Assembly (NCBI RefSeq): GCF_041435095.1
Contig: NZ_CP108025.1
Coordinates: forward strand, 4,464,001-4,528,000
DNA: 64,000 nt
From: Kitasatospora sp. NBC_00315
Lineage (GTDB): Bacteria; Actinomycetota; Actinomycetes; Streptomycetales; Streptomycetaceae
Direction: 5' to 3'
Each line of letters starts with the position of its first letter. Positions within the stretch are counted from its first letter, which is position 1. The position numbers and the translations under genes were made by a program. Below are positions 27,877 through 37,264 of the stretch, one piece after another. Under the pieces are notes generated by a model. It saw nothing but the letters and a program-made list of their open reading frames with translations. It did not search any database and was not told the origin of the DNA.

Positions 27877-27989
27877 GCAGGGCGGGCGGCGCCGAAGGCC
27901 CTGGCCACCGTCGACCGGCCGTGGCCACCGTCCGTCGGCCGTGCTCACCGTCGGCCGTGCTCACCGTCGGCCGGCGGCGGGGATCGCGG

Positions 27990-29366
27990 TCACCGTCGGG
28001 CGGCGACCGCGATCCCCGCCGCCGTGCACACCCCGGCGCAGAGCAGCAGGGCGTACCCGGCTCCGTCGCCCGGTCCGGCCGCGCCGACGTCCACGAAGGC
28101 CCCCATCGCCGCGACGCCGACCGAAGCCCCCACCTGGCGCACCGAGTTGAGCAGTCCGCCGGCCGCGCCGGCCGCGCCCTCCGGCGCCGTGGTGATGACC
28201 GCCGCAGTCAGGGCCGGCAGGGCGTACGACACCCCGAACCCGGCGCAGAGCAGCCCGGCCGAGAGCGCCCGGTAGCCCCACCCGGCCGGCAGGGCCACGC
28301 CGAACAGCAGGCCCGCGCCGGCCAGCAGTCCGAGCCCCGCCACCACCGGACGCCACGGCCCCGTCCTGGCCACGATCCGGCCGGTCAGCAGCGGGTTGAA
28401 GGCGGTCGGGATCGTCATCGGCAGGAACGCGAGTCCGGTCCTCAGCGGCGACAGGTGCTGGGTCTGCCGGAACACCAGGGGCAGCACGAACAGGAGGCTG
28501 CTCAGGGTGAAGTTGACCGCCGCCCCCGCCAGCAGGGCGGGCCGCATCGCCCGGGCCCGCAGTACGGCGGGCGCCAGCACGGGGTTGTCGCCCCGTCGTT
28601 CGAGCGCGGCGAAGCAGAGCGCGGCCGCGACCAGCCCGGCCCCGGAGCCGGCGGCGTGGACGGTGTGCCCCGATCCGAGCGCGATCAGTGCGTCGGTCAG
28701 GAGCCCGAGGACGGTGCACGCGGCCAGTTGGCCGGTCCAGTTGATCGGCCGGGCGCCGCGCGGGCAGTGCACCCGCCGTCCGGCGGTCAGTCCCAGGGTG
28801 AGGAGCGCCAACGGGACGTTCACCAGGAACACCGCCCGCCAGCCCGCGAGCCCGACCAGCAGCCCGCCGACGATCGGGCCGGCAGCCATCGCCGCGCCGC
28901 TGGTGGCCGCCCAGGCGGCGACGGCGCGGGCGCGGGCGGCGGGCTCCGGGTAGAGCATGGTGATCATCACCATCGAGGCCGGTACGCAGGCCGCCGACGC
29001 CACGCCCAGCAGCCCCCGCAGCGCGACCAGCGTCCACAGGCCGGGCGCCAGGGCGCTGAGCAGCGAGGCGAGCCCGAACACCGCCATGCCCGCCCGGAAC
29101 ACCCGGTGCGCGCCGAAGCGGTCGGCCACCGCCCCGGCGGACAGCAGCAGGCCGCCGAAGGCGACGGTGTACCCGGTGACCGTCCATTGCAGGCCCGCGA
29201 CCGAGCCGCCGAGCGAGCGGGCGATGTCCGGCTCGGCCACCGCCAGGACGGTCGTGTCCATCAGCACCGTGAAGTAGCCGAACGAGACGCCCAGCAGCGG
29301 TATCCAGGTGCGGGGGCGCCCCGGCGGCGCCGCCGGGGCGGCGGTGGGGGATACGGTGGCGGCCAT
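27990..29366 (-). CDS. MFS transporter
   Basis: A 458-aa protein with about 14 hydrophobic segments. The first contains LLGVSFGYFTVLMDTTVLAVAEPDIARSL-type sequence of DHA2 exporters, loop motif GAVADRFGAHRVF, and LRGLLGVASAACVPASMVM in helix 4-5. It probably exports a drug or metabolite by proton antiport. ATG at 29366 follows GGAAGGGG and removes 65 upstream residues without membrane character. It is divergent from the LysR gene with 150 bp between starts, so the regulator likely controls it. Confidence 0.9.
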   Translation of the reverse strand: MAATVSPTAAPAAPPGRPRTWIPLLGVSFGYFTVLMDTTVLAVAEPDIARSLGGSVAGLQWTVTGYTVAFGGLLLSAGAVADRFGAHRVFRAGMAVFGLASLLSALAPGLWTLVALRGLLGVASAACVPASMVMITMLYPEPAARARAVAAWAATSGAAMAAGPIVGGLLVGLAGWRAVFLVNVPLALLTLGLTAGRRVHCPRGARPINWTGQLAACTVLGLLTDALIALGSGHTVHAAGSGAGLVAAALCFAALERRGDNPVLAPAVLRARAMRPALLAGAAVNFTLSSLLFVLPLVFRQTQHLSPLRTGLAFLPMTIPTAFNPLLTGRIVARTGPWRPVVAGLGLLAGAGLLFGVALPAGWGYRALSAGLLCAGFGVSYALPALTAAVITTAPEGAAGAAGGLLNSVRQVGASVGVAAMGAFVDVGAAGPGDGAGYALLLCAGVCTAAGIAVAARR

Positions 29367-29516
29367 GGCGGCCCCTTCCGGTGCGGATCGGCGTGGACGG
29401 GGCCCACTCTGCGGTCGTGCCGGGGCGGGCTCCACCGGCCCGGCCGCACACGGCGTTCGGAGGATCCGAACGCCGCTGCCGGTGGGGCCCGTACCGGGCC
29501 ATCGAGGGGGAGCGGC

Positions 29517-30395
29517 ATGGAACTTCGGCAGTTGCGGACGTTCGAGGCGGTGGTCGCCCACCGGACGGTCACCGAGGCCGCCGGCGTCCTCGGCCTCGCG
29601 CCGTCCTCCGTCTCGGAGCAGATCCGGACGCTGGAGCGGTCAGTCGGTGTCGACCTGTTCGAGCGCAGCCCGCGGGGGATGCGTCCCACCCCTGCGGGCG
29701 AGCGGATGCTGATCTGGGCCCGTCGCCTGCTGGAGCAGGCGGAGCAGGCCCGCCGGGAGGTGGCGGCGGAGCAACCGGTCGTGCGGATCGGCGCGTTGGA
29801 GACCATCGCGGTCACGCACGTGCCCGGTGTGCTCGCCAGGCTCGCCGAACGCCGGTCGGATCTCCGGGTCGAGGTCCGTTCGGACGGCGCCCGCGACCGG
29901 TTGCTCGGCGCCGTCGCCCGGGGCGAACTGGATGCGGCGCTGATCCTGGACACCGACGGCGAGCTCGGTGAGCTCGGCTTCGAAGTGCCCGCCGTGCCGA
30001 TGGACTTCATCGATCTGGAGCCGGTCCGGCTGGCCCTGGTGGCGGCCCCCGGCCACCCGCTGGACGGCATCGGACGGTTGACCCGGAGTGATCTGCGGGG
30101 CCACCGGCTGCTGGTGAACGTCCCCGCCTGCTCGATCTGGCTGGCCGGTGAGCGCCTGCTGGGCGCGGACGTGGAACGGGTCCGGGCCGGCGGTACGGCG
30201 GTGATGGCCGGGTGGGCCCGACAGGGCCTGGGGGTCGCCCTGTTGCCGGAGTTCGCGGTCGCCGGTGAACTCGCGGCAGGCTCGCTGGTGCGGCTCCCGC
30301 TCGACGTCCCCGGCCTCACCCTGCGGCTGGTCTGGCGGGCGGGCCGGGAGGCCGACCGGGGCGTACGCGACATGCTCTACGCGGCCGGCGTCTGA
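29517..30395 (+). CDS. LysR family transcriptional regulator
   Basis: A 292-aa protein with the standard N-terminal winged helix (MELRQLRTFEAVVAHRTVTE, AAGVLGLAPSSVSEQIRTLE), LysR linker helix and a substrate-binding domain (VVRIGALETIAVTHVPGVLA through WARQGLGVALLPEFAVAGEL). LysR proteins usually bind between divergent genes and respond to a small ligand. ATG at 29517 follows GAGGGGGAG. The adjacent divergent MFS exporter is the probable target. Confidence 0.93.
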   Translation: MELRQLRTFEAVVAHRTVTEAAGVLGLAPSSVSEQIRTLERSVGVDLFERSPRGMRPTPAGERMLIWARRLLEQAEQARREVAAEQPVVRIGALETIAVTHVPGVLARLAERRSDLRVEVRSDGARDRLLGAVARGELDAALILDTDGELGELGFEVPAVPMDFIDLEPVRLALVAAPGHPLDGIGRLTRSDLRGHRLLVNVPACSIWLAGERLLGADVERVRAGGTAVMAGWARQGLGVALLPEFAVAGELAAGSLVRLPLDVPGLTLRLVWRAGREADRGVRDMLYAAGV

Positions 30396-30518
30396 GGGCT
30401 TCGGCCCGGGGGCCGCCCTGGTCGGTGGGAGTCGAGGCGGTCGGCAGCGGGGCCGTTCGGCGGCCGGGGCCGTTCGGGGACCGACCGGCTCCGGGGCTCG
30501 CCGGACCGCCGGCGCCGG

Positions 30519-31781
30519 TCAGCGCTTGACCGCGACCTTGACGGTCACCGGCTCCGCGTAGTGGCCGTCGGCCAGCGCACCGGCCGAGACGTCGAGGGAG
30601 GTGACGTCGGCCGCGAGACCGCTGGTGACCGAGAAGCGGAACAGGTGGTTGAGCACCCGGCCGTTCGGGCCGCTCTCCAGCGGCTGGGCCAGCGACCGGG
30701 TGTCGACGGTGACCCGGCCGCAGTCGTCCGAGGTCGGGAGCTTCACCCAGCTGCCCCCGGTGAACACCTCCGCGGTGACGTTCGCGGCGTCGAGACTCTC
30801 GTGGACGTGGGCGTTCGCCGGGGTCACGCCCAGGGTCAGCAGCGGGGCCAGCGAGCCGAACGCCGCCTTGGTGAGGTTGCCGGGGGAGACCTCGACCTCG
30901 ACCGCCGGGCCGCCCACCGTCACCGAGGTCGGCCGCGGCGTCATGGTGGGCATCGAGGCGGTCGGCCGGTGCTCGTCCACGACCGCGAGGTGCCGCAGGG
31001 TCCTGCCGAGCAGCGGGAGCCGGGTGTGGGCGGGGACGTACGCGTCGGCCTCGACGGTGAGCGGGGCGGGGCCGTTGTCCGTGCTGAGCTGGATCCGGTA
31101 CTGCACCGTCCGGCTCGCTCCCGGCGCCAGCGCGAACGCGGCCTTGTCGCCGGTGGTCGCGTAGTCCATCCCGAGGCCCTGGGAGAGGGGGACGTCCGTC
31201 CAGACGTCGCCGTCCTTGCGCTGCATCGTCCCCGAGAGGGTGCCCTCGACCACCTGGCACCGGGCGCCGACGAAGGGCTGCGCCGCGACGACCGGGGCGA
31301 CGGCGGCCAGGCGGTGGCCGGTCGCGTTGGTCCAGGTCACCGAGAAGGCGGTCTGGCCGCCGGCCGGCAGCCGGTTCCCCTCGGCCAGGCCGTCGAACCG
31401 GACCGTGACGCTCTTGTCGGCGGCCGGCTCGGTGCCTGCGGAGACGGGCGTGATCCCGGACGGCGCGGTCGAGGCGGCGGTCGAGGCGACGGTCGGGGCA
31501 GCGGCGGGGGTCGAGGGGGCGGCCGACTCCTGGCCGGTGGTGGCCGTGGCGGTGGCCGTGGCGGACGAGGTCGCGGAGGCCGTCACCGCCGGGCTCGGGG
31601 AGCCGGCCGGCTGCCCGGCGGCGGTGCCCGCCTGCGGGTCCGTGCAGCCGACCGCGCCGACGGCGAGGAGGGCGGCGAGCGGCACGGAGACGGCGAGGCG
31701 CGGGGCCCACGCGGAGTCCTGACGACGGGCGGCGACAGCGGTGGCAATGGTTGCAAAACGGCGGAAAACGGATGCGTTCAT
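30519..31781 (-). CDS. putative secreted lipoprotein with Ser/Thr-rich spacer
   Basis: A 420-aa protein. The N-terminus is basic then hydrophobic (RLAVSVPLAALLAVGAVGC) with Cys46 in a lipobox-like context. A Thr/Ala/Ser-rich spacer follows (about 60-130), then a beta-rich region (SVTVRFDGLAEGNRLPAGGQ, TAFSVTWTNATGHRLAAVAP), ending YAEPVTVKVAVKR. The layout resembles the LAHTG surface protein at 57.5-58.8 kb (same SVTWTN/FSETITN style domains), and both have the same upstream motif. Without a sorting signal it would be membrane-lipid anchored. Function unknown. Confidence 0.75.
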   Translation of the reverse strand: MNASVFRRFATIATAVAARRQDSAWAPRLAVSVPLAALLAVGAVGCTDPQAGTAAGQPAGSPSPAVTASATSSATATATATTGQESAAPSTPAAAPTVASTAASTAPSGITPVSAGTEPAADKSVTVRFDGLAEGNRLPAGGQTAFSVTWTNATGHRLAAVAPVVAAQPFVGARCQVVEGTLSGTMQRKDGDVWTDVPLSQGLGMDYATTGDKAAFALAPGASRTVQYRIQLSTDNGPAPLTVEADAYVPAHTRLPLLGRTLRHLAVVDEHRPTASMPTMTPRPTSVTVGGPAVEVEVSPGNLTKAAFGSLAPLLTLGVTPANAHVHESLDAANVTAEVFTGGSWVKLPTSDDCGRVTVDTRSLAQPLESGPNGRVLNHLFRFSVTSGLAADVTSLDVSAGALADGHYAEPVTVKVAVKR

Positions 31782-31891
31782 GATGGAGGTCCCCCTGGGC
31801 ACGGTTGGTGATCGTCTGTGAAGTGAGAGTCCGGCGCCGACCTGGTCGGCTCCCCCGGCTCCGCCGGCTCGTTCCTGCGCTCTCATCCAGA

Positions 31892-31918
31892 TAGACGTGC
31901 ATCCCCCCGGGAGGTTGC
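31892..31918 (-). promoter_or_regulatory. ECF-type promoter, GCAACC-N15-CGTCTA
   Basis: On the minus strand GCAACC (31918-31913) and CGTCTA (31897-31892) are 15 bp apart, 110 bp upstream of the lipoprotein start. The AAC -35 and CGTC -10 pattern is typical of ECF sigma factors. The same boxes and spacing occur at 58997-59023. Confidence 0.65.
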
Positions 31919-32020
31919 AGGTGGGTTCGGATTCTTTTTTCGAGGAATCCCCCGCAGGTGCCCGACCGGCGCCGACCGGGCGCCCGGCCACCTCCACGAG
32001 GGCCCCGACCGGAGGCTCCG

Positions 32021-32106
32021 CCCCGCCCTCTTGCGCCCCGCCCTCTTCTGTCCGGGCCTCTTGCGCCCCGGCCTCTTGCGCCCCGCCCTCTTCTGTCCGG
32101 GCCTCC
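32021..32106. repeat. 15-16-bp tandem repeats upstream of the membrane protein gene
   Basis: Alternating copies of CCTCTTGCGCCCCG and CCCTCTTCTGTCCGG make up 32021-32106. They sit in the roughly 370-bp gap between two divergent starts (31782-32152), which otherwise holds only the ECF-type promoter. Confidence 0.75.
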
Positions 32107-32152
32107 TCCTGCCTACAGTCGGCAGGAGGTGCACGGGACCGGGGGGAACCGA

Positions 32153-32842
32153 ATGAACGAGCTCCAACACGTGGTCCGCAGAAGCGCCCTGCTGTCGAGA
32201 CTGCTCACGGCCCTGGTCGCGCTCGCCTTCCTGCTGCTCCTCCACGGCCTGGTGCGGGACAACCTCTCCGCGGCGAGCGCCGCGCACTGGCCCTGGCGGC
32301 CGAGGCTGCTGGACACCCAGAGCGCGACCGCCGCGCTCCTCGCCACGGGAGGGGCGGCCCTGGCCCGCGCCCAGTACGCGCGCACCGTCCGGCCCGCCCT
32401 CGGCGGCCAGGGCCGGGTGATGGCCGGCCTCGCGCCCGACGGCCGCCTGGTCTGGGCCGCCGCTCTGCTGAACGCCGCTCAGGACGTGGCCGTCATCACG
32501 GAGGTCAGCTACCTCGTCACCCGGAGCGCCGCGACCGAGGACGGCCCGCCGGAGCCGGTGACCGGATGGGTGGACTCGCTGACCGCCAGGGCGGCCGTCC
32601 GGGAGCTCGGCCCGGTCCACCACCGGGACTTCCTGTTGACCGTGCTGGCACGGGGCTACCCACTGGCCCCGCAGAGCACGGTGGTGCTGTCCTGGTTCAC
32701 CGAGCAGGCCATGAGCCAGGTCGCCGAGGTGTACGTCCGGGTCCGGGTCGAGGACCGGGTCGGCGATGTCCACGAGCGCATCGTCCGCTGCCTCAAGGAC
32801 GCGGAACGCGCCCCCTCCCACCCCAGCCCCGACCCGCTCTGA
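32153..32842 (+). CDS. putative single-pass membrane protein
   Basis: A 229-aa protein with an N-terminal membrane segment (LLTALVALAFLLLLHGLV) and a possible weaker one near residues 55-75. The C-terminal half is soluble (ELGPVHHRDFLLTVLARGYP through VRVEDRVGDVHERIVRCLKD). I do not recognise the family. ATG at 32153 follows GGGGGGAAC at good spacing. It ends about 140 bp before the convergent MarR gene. No operon partner is evident. Confidence 0.6.
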   Translation: MNELQHVVRRSALLSRLLTALVALAFLLLLHGLVRDNLSAASAAHWPWRPRLLDTQSATAALLATGGAALARAQYARTVRPALGGQGRVMAGLAPDGRLVWAAALLNAAQDVAVITEVSYLVTRSAATEDGPPEPVTGWVDSLTARAAVRELGPVHHRDFLLTVLARGYPLAPQSTVVLSWFTEQAMSQVAEVYVRVRVEDRVGDVHERIVRCLKDAERAPSHPSPDPL

Positions 32843-32982
32843 GGCCGGTCGCGCAGACGGTCCGGGGTGGCCTCCGGATGCGCTGGTGGTCACTGTCGGG
32901 CGGACCGGTTGCCGTACCTCGCCGCGCCACTGCACCGCCGGGCAGCGGACCTCCTCGGCGGATGTCGGGTCGGGGGGCGGCT

Positions 32983-33438
32983 TCAGCGGGTGCGGGCCGT
33001 CGGCGTCTGGTCGACGAGGATGGCGGTCGTGCGTTCCAGGAGAGCGCAGAGGGAGGCGTGCTCGGCGGGCGTGAACCCGGCGCTGAGTGCGCGCTCGAGG
33101 ACGACCACCTCCTGATAGGCGCGGTCCAGCACCGCCCGGCCCTCGTCGGTCAGTGTGGCGATCTGCACCTTGGCGTGTACCGGGGACGGGTCGCGGCGGA
33201 TGAGCTCCTTGACCTCCATGTTGGTCAGGACGCTGGCCATGCTCTGCTGCGTCACCCCGCAGGACCGGGCGGTCTGGGCGGCGGACATGCCGCCCTCGCG
33301 GGAGAGGGTCAGCAGCACCGTGTACTGCGTCATGGTCAGTCCGTGGCCGCGCAGGACCGCCTCGTGGTGTGCCATCAGCGCCTGCTCCGCGCGCCTGATC
33401 CGAGTACAGAGGTACTCCTCGGCCGGGATGTCCGCCAT
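32983..33438 (-). CDS. MarR family transcriptional regulator
   Basis: A 151-aa winged-helix protein: LTMTQYTVLLTLSREGGMSA, AQTARSCGVTQQSMASVLTN MEVKELIRRDP, and the wing VHAKVQIATLTDEGRAVLDR. Dimerisation helices occupy both ends. MarR proteins repress adjacent genes and release DNA on binding phenolic or oxidising ligands. It is divergent from a quinone-oxidoreductase-like gene with an inverted repeat between them (33453-33520), so it probably represses both. Confidence 0.92.
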   Translation of the reverse strand: MADIPAEEYLCTRIRRAEQALMAHHEAVLRGHGLTMTQYTVLLTLSREGGMSAAQTARSCGVTQQSMASVLTNMEVKELIRRDPSPVHAKVQIATLTDEGRAVLDRAYQEVVVLERALSAGFTPAEHASLCALLERTTAILVDQTPTARTR

Positions 33439-33452
33439 GTGCTCACTCCAAT

Positions 33453-33520
33453 ACTCAGGTTCCTGTGTTGACTCAGGTATCTGCTACACCTAGTGTTCCT
33501 TGTGACACAGGATACTGAGT
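33453..33520. promoter_or_regulatory. inverted-repeat operator between MarR and oxidoreductase genes
   Basis: ACTCAGGTTCCTGTGT (33453-33468) and ACACAGGATACTGAGT (33505-33520) are complementary at 14 of 16 positions. A further ACTCAGGTAT lies between them. They flank the likely promoters of both divergent genes. Confidence 0.6.
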
Positions 33521-33540
33521 CAGAACAGGAGACTGTATTC

Positions 33541-34506
33541 ATGAGGGCGATCATTCTCACCGGCGACGGCACCTACCGGGCCACCGAACTCGACGAGCCC
33601 ACGGCCGGCCCCGGTGAGGTCGCGATCCGGGTCGCCCATGCCGGCATCCAGTGGGGCGACACGATGGTCCGGGACGGTCACTTCGCGGTGCCGCGTCCCT
33701 TCGTCCCGGGGTTCGAGGCGAGCGGGCACATCGTCGCGGTCGGCGAGGGTGTGGGCGAGGGCCGCCTGGGTGAAGCCGTGGTCGCCCTGACCACGGCCGG
33801 TGCGTGGGCGGAGGTGGTCGTGGCACCCGCGGTGCTGGCGCTGCCGACCGGCGAAATCCCGCTGCGGACAGCGGCAGGATTCGGTTGGGGCACACCGACT
33901 GCCTACGACCTCGTCAACACCGCCACGCGGGTGCGCCCCGGTGAGAGCGTGCTGATCCACGCGGGTGGCGGCGGAGTCGGCACGCTCGCCGTCCAGTTCG
34001 CCCGGTTGGCCGGTGCGGGCCGGATCGTCGGGGTGGTCGGCAGCGCGGCGAAGGCCGAGTACGCCGGCAGGTTCGGCTACGACGAGGTTCTGCTGCGCGA
34101 CGAGTTCCCGGCGAAGCTCGACGGCGAGCGATTCGACGTGATCCTCGATCCGGTCGGCGGCCTGACCCGACAGCACAGCCTGCGGAGGCTCGCGCCGCAC
34201 GGCCGGCTGGCGGTGTACGGCAACATCAGCGGCTACGAGCCCATCCTCGCCGACACCAACGACCTCCTCATGGAGGGCAAGTCACTCGTGACCTACAACA
34301 GCAACCTGTTGAGCCGGACTCACCCCGAGCGTCTCGCCGACACCGCCGCCCGCGCACTCGAACTCCTCACCCAGGAGCGGATACGCATCGACATCACAGC
34401 CGAATACAGCCCTGCGGAACTCGGCCTCGCGGTCCAGCGGCTGTTCGAGGGCGCGACCAACGGAAAGAGCGTCCTCCGGGTCGCCGGCCACCTCGGTGAG
34501 TGGTGA
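33541..34506 (+). CDS. NADPH:quinone oxidoreductase-like MDR protein
   Basis: A 321-aa medium-chain dehydrogenase/reductase. The GroES-like N-terminus reads RATELDEPTAGPGEVAIRVA and GFEASGHIVAVGEGV. The Rossmann motif is HAGGGGVGTLAVQFARLAGA, and FDVILDPVGG follows. The structural and catalytic zinc Cys clusters are absent, which fits the zinc-independent quinone reductase group. It would reduce quinones or alkenals with NADPH, consistent with MarR control. The ATG at 33541 lies 102 bp from the MarR start. Confidence 0.9.
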   Translation: MRAIILTGDGTYRATELDEPTAGPGEVAIRVAHAGIQWGDTMVRDGHFAVPRPFVPGFEASGHIVAVGEGVGEGRLGEAVVALTTAGAWAEVVVAPAVLALPTGEIPLRTAAGFGWGTPTAYDLVNTATRVRPGESVLIHAGGGGVGTLAVQFARLAGAGRIVGVVGSAAKAEYAGRFGYDEVLLRDEFPAKLDGERFDVILDPVGGLTRQHSLRRLAPHGRLAVYGNISGYEPILADTNDLLMEGKSLVTYNSNLLSRTHPERLADTAARALELLTQERIRIDITAEYSPAELGLAVQRLFEGATNGKSVLRVAGHLGEW

Positions 34507-34661
34507 GCGGTGAGTGGTGAGCAGAAGAGGGGTGCGGACGGGGTTCGCACGCCGGCGATCGCGATGTGCCGCCGGTCGCTGACACCGGCGGATCGCCCGA
34601 CCTTGCGGCCGGTGACGGCCCCCGGCGCCCTGGGGAGCCGCGGCGCCCGCGTGCCGGCCGC

Positions 34662-34745
34662 CGCCGGCGGCCCTACCGGATCTCTCCGGTAGGGCCGCTG
34701 TACCGCTGGGTCGCGGCGGCGGGAGCTGAACCCGCGCCCTCCTTG
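34662..34745 (-). repeat. decayed tRNA-Pro 3'-half copy 1 with hairpin
   Basis: A hairpin around CCTACCGGATCTCTCCGGTA (stem arms from about 34667 and to 34699), then CTGGGTCGCGGCGGCGGGAG and CTGAACCCGCG, parallel the intact tRNA-Pro terminator and 3' half at 56196-56280. Several substitutions destroy the T loop (TTCAGCT). It is a probable old attachment-site scar. Confidence 0.6.
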
Positions 34746-34837
34746 CCTTGGGCCACGGGCACCTAGGTCGTCGAGGTCGACCGGGTGGTTCCTCTCGACG
34801 TCCAGGCGATCGGGACGAAGCCGGGCAGGCGATCCGG

Positions 34838-35931
34838 CTACGCGAACGTGTCCGGGTAGCCGAGGTCGTAGTGGGGTGAGGTGGAGGAGGTCCAGGTGGT
34901 GCCGTCGAACTTGTCGCAGAGGGCTTGGTCGCCGGTGCCGACGCGGCGGCAGTAGGAGATGGTGCCGTCGGTGTTGGTGAGCCAGGAGCGGTCGGTGGCG
35001 TAGCCCCAGTCGTTGGCGGTGGAGCTGACGCTGGTCCAGCCGGTGGGTTTGAGGACGTTGCAGACGAGTGTCTGTGAGGTCTGGTCGCCGGAACGGCCGC
35101 AGACCGCGGGGCCGTCCTTCGTCGTCAGGTGGGCCATGTCAGCGGAGTCCGTGCTGGTCTGCACGTATCGGGTAGTGGCGGCGGAGACTCCGGAGGCGTT
35201 GTGGGCCACGACGGAGTAGGTGTAGTCCTGCTTCGCAGAGACCTGGATGTCCAGCAGCCGGGTACCGGTGACCGTGGCCAGGAGCACTCCGTTCCGGCTC
35301 ACCTGGTAGTCGGCCGCGCCGGCGGCGGCACCCCACTGGAGGTCAACCCGTGAACCATGGGTCAACGCCGCGATGCTGCCGAGTGAGGACGGTACGGCCT
35401 GCGGCCCCGGGCCGGTGGCGAGGTCCTTGAAGTGGATGTACTGGAAGGTGCCGGTCGGTACCGTGCGCTCGTTGTACGTGCCGGTGTAGTTGTAGTTGTA
35501 CTCCTCGATGGTCACGGTGCTGGTGCCCACCGATTCCACCCAGGCGACGTGGCCCGAGCCCCAGGCGACGGAACCCAGGCCGGGGCTGCCGTTGACGGTG
35601 AAGCCCAACGCCTGGGCCCGACTTCCCCAATCGGTGGCGTTGGCGTTGAACGGCATCTCGAAGCCGTTCCGGCTGTGCAGCCGCCAAGCGGCGAAGCTCG
35701 TGCACTCCCGGTTGTACTCGTGCCAGGTGTCGATCAGGGAGTCCATGGGAGCGGTTCTCCAGGGGGACGGGTAGTCGTCGACCCCGGCCGAAGCCGACGG
35801 CAGAGCCACGACGGAGAGCAGTATCGTCAGAAGGCCGTCAACAGACCACCGGCAAGTCGCCGCAGTCTGCTGTGAGTACGGCCTGATATCGCGCCGGAGG
35901 GCGCCGGTCTCCCAGCGGACACTGAACCCAT
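34838..35931 (-). pseudogene. secreted CHAP-domain protein with frameshifted signal peptide
   Basis: The mature part (DDYPSPWRTAPMDSLIDTWH, CTSFAAWRLHSRNGFEMPFN, GHVAWVESVGTS) is a CHAP amidase/peptidase-like domain with Cys and His in place. A fibronectin-III-like segment (RVDLQWGAAAGAADYQVSRN) and a C-terminal domain follow. In the mature frame no credible start precedes the signal core LTILLSVVALPSASA. An ATG at 35931 opens a twin-basic leader (ending RRLAGGLLTAF) that stops at 35829; one extra base near 35830 would fuse it to LTILLSVV. This suggests a one-base deletion. It lies between two decayed tRNA-Pro scars. Confidence 0.6.
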
Positions 35932-36315
35932 GTTGAAGCCTTCCACCCCCGGCGCCCCGCGGCCGTGCGGTCACGGGTGCCGACGCCGCCACGGGAATCC
36001 TCGACACAGGGGTGCTTGATCAGGTCAACAAGCCAGTTCCATTCACTCGAACGGGCTAGGGCTGGTTGCTCCAGTGAGAGGAGATGCGGATGGGTCTTCG
36101 AAAAGCTCGGCGCGACGCCCACCGGTCCACCCTCCGGCGAAGCGAAGCATCATGGCTGTGGACAGTCAACTTCCCTGGAAAGTAATCAAGTTGATGCAAG
36201 CGGTCGGCCGGCCTCGGCCGTGTCGGACGGGCCCGCGCGGTCGGGGGCGACGGTCCGGGAGGACGGTCGGGGCGCCGGCGGTCGGCACAGTCGCCGTACT
36301 GCGCGCGGCAGGCAC
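35932..36315. other. gene-free stretch
   Basis: No supported gene or motif is visible between the CHAP gene and the second tRNA-Pro scar. Open frames here have no coding character. Confidence 0.4.
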
Positions 36316-36405
36316 GGCAGAGGCCCTGCCGGATCTCGCCGACAAGGCCTCTGTACCGCCGGGGCGTGGTGGCGGCCCTGAACCCGCGGCCGCGCTGTCC
36401 TGAAG
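36316..36405 (-). repeat. decayed tRNA-Pro 3'-half copy 2 with hairpin
   Basis: CAGAGGCCCTGCCGGATCTC followed by AAGGCCTCTGTACCG, then TGGTGGCGGCCCTGAACCCG and GTCCTGAA, align with copy 3 (37265-37352) with scattered substitutions and a one-base deletion. It cannot form a tRNA. Confidence 0.6.
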
Positions 36406-36507
36406 CAACGCGGACACCGGGGCGACCTCGGGGACAAGCGCCGCCGACCCGCACCGACAGCCGCTGGATGTTCGTGGCTGTTCGCCGATCCGCTGCCCCG
36501 TCGCAGC

Positions 36508-36696
36508 TCAGTCGGACCCTCGGTCGACCGGCCGAGAGGTGTCGTTCGTGCCTCCGTCCCGGCCGGCGACGGCCGCGGCGAGCGCGAGGTAGGCCTCGAC
36601 CTTTGCCGCCTCGACGATGGTCGAGTCCGACAGCCGCTTGGGCAGTTTCGCCAAGTACGCCTGAGCGGCGTTGACGTGGTCGAGGTAGTCACTCAT
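36508..36696 (-). CDS. small hypothetical protein, 62 aa
   Basis: Reads MSDYLDHVNAAQAYLAKLPK, then a helical LSDSTIVEAAKVEAYLALAAAVAGRDGG and a short charged tail. The ATG at 36696 has GGGGGACC just upstream. Composition and ribosome site look genuine; it is predicted helical and soluble, with no known domain. It is the only gene between the second and third tRNA-Pro scars and may be a relic of a lost element. Confidence 0.55.
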   Translation of the reverse strand: MSDYLDHVNAAQAYLAKLPKRLSDSTIVEAAKVEAYLALAAAVAGRDGGTNDTSRPVDRGSD

Positions 36697-37264
36697 GCGG
36701 TCCCCCAGGAAGATGGTCGTTCGATGCATCCCGAGCGTAGGCCCAGCCCGCGCGTGGCGGAGTCTCTCCGGCCTCATCGGAGCTGTTGGGACCGGATACC
36801 GCTTCCGGAGGGCGAGAGTCCGCAACCGTCCGCACAGGCGGGCTGCCACTGATCTGCCGGGAGTGTCGGCCGGTGCTTCGATGCGGGAGTTCCTCGGCGC
36901 CGCACTGGAGAGACTGCTGTTCCCGGGCTCGATCACGTGGTTGGAGACATCGCCGTCCGGCGCCCCTGACCTGGCACCCCGGCACACACACCGAACCGCA
37001 CTCACGAACGCCCCGGCCCCGCTCGTCGCGGCCTCCCGAAGCGGCGTCAACTGCGCCGGAATCCGGACGACCTGCGGACCGGAGGAACTGCTGGGCGCCT
37101 GGAGCGCCCGCTGACCTGCCACTGCCTGCCGAGCCTTGCCGGAGTCCAGCAGATACGGGGGCGGCCCGGCGTCAGCCGTTTCCGGCGGCATCCCATCTGA
37201 CGCGACGGGTTGAGAAGATCACCGGCGGCCACGGCAGTTGCTGTGCCTCGTGCGGCAGACACGC
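36697..37264. other. gene-free stretch
   Basis: About 570 bp with no supported gene. Frames on both strands look non-coding, consistent with decayed DNA between attachment-site scars. Confidence 0.4.

Noticed and set aside
31883-32935. 350-codon minus-strand frame
   Set aside because: It lies opposite a plus-strand membrane protein with a good ribosome site and membrane helix, and has no coding character itself.
34690-34790. Possible functional tRNA at the first scar
   Set aside because: The T loop reads TTCAGCT instead of TTCRANY and no matching 5' acceptor strand or anticodon stem is found.
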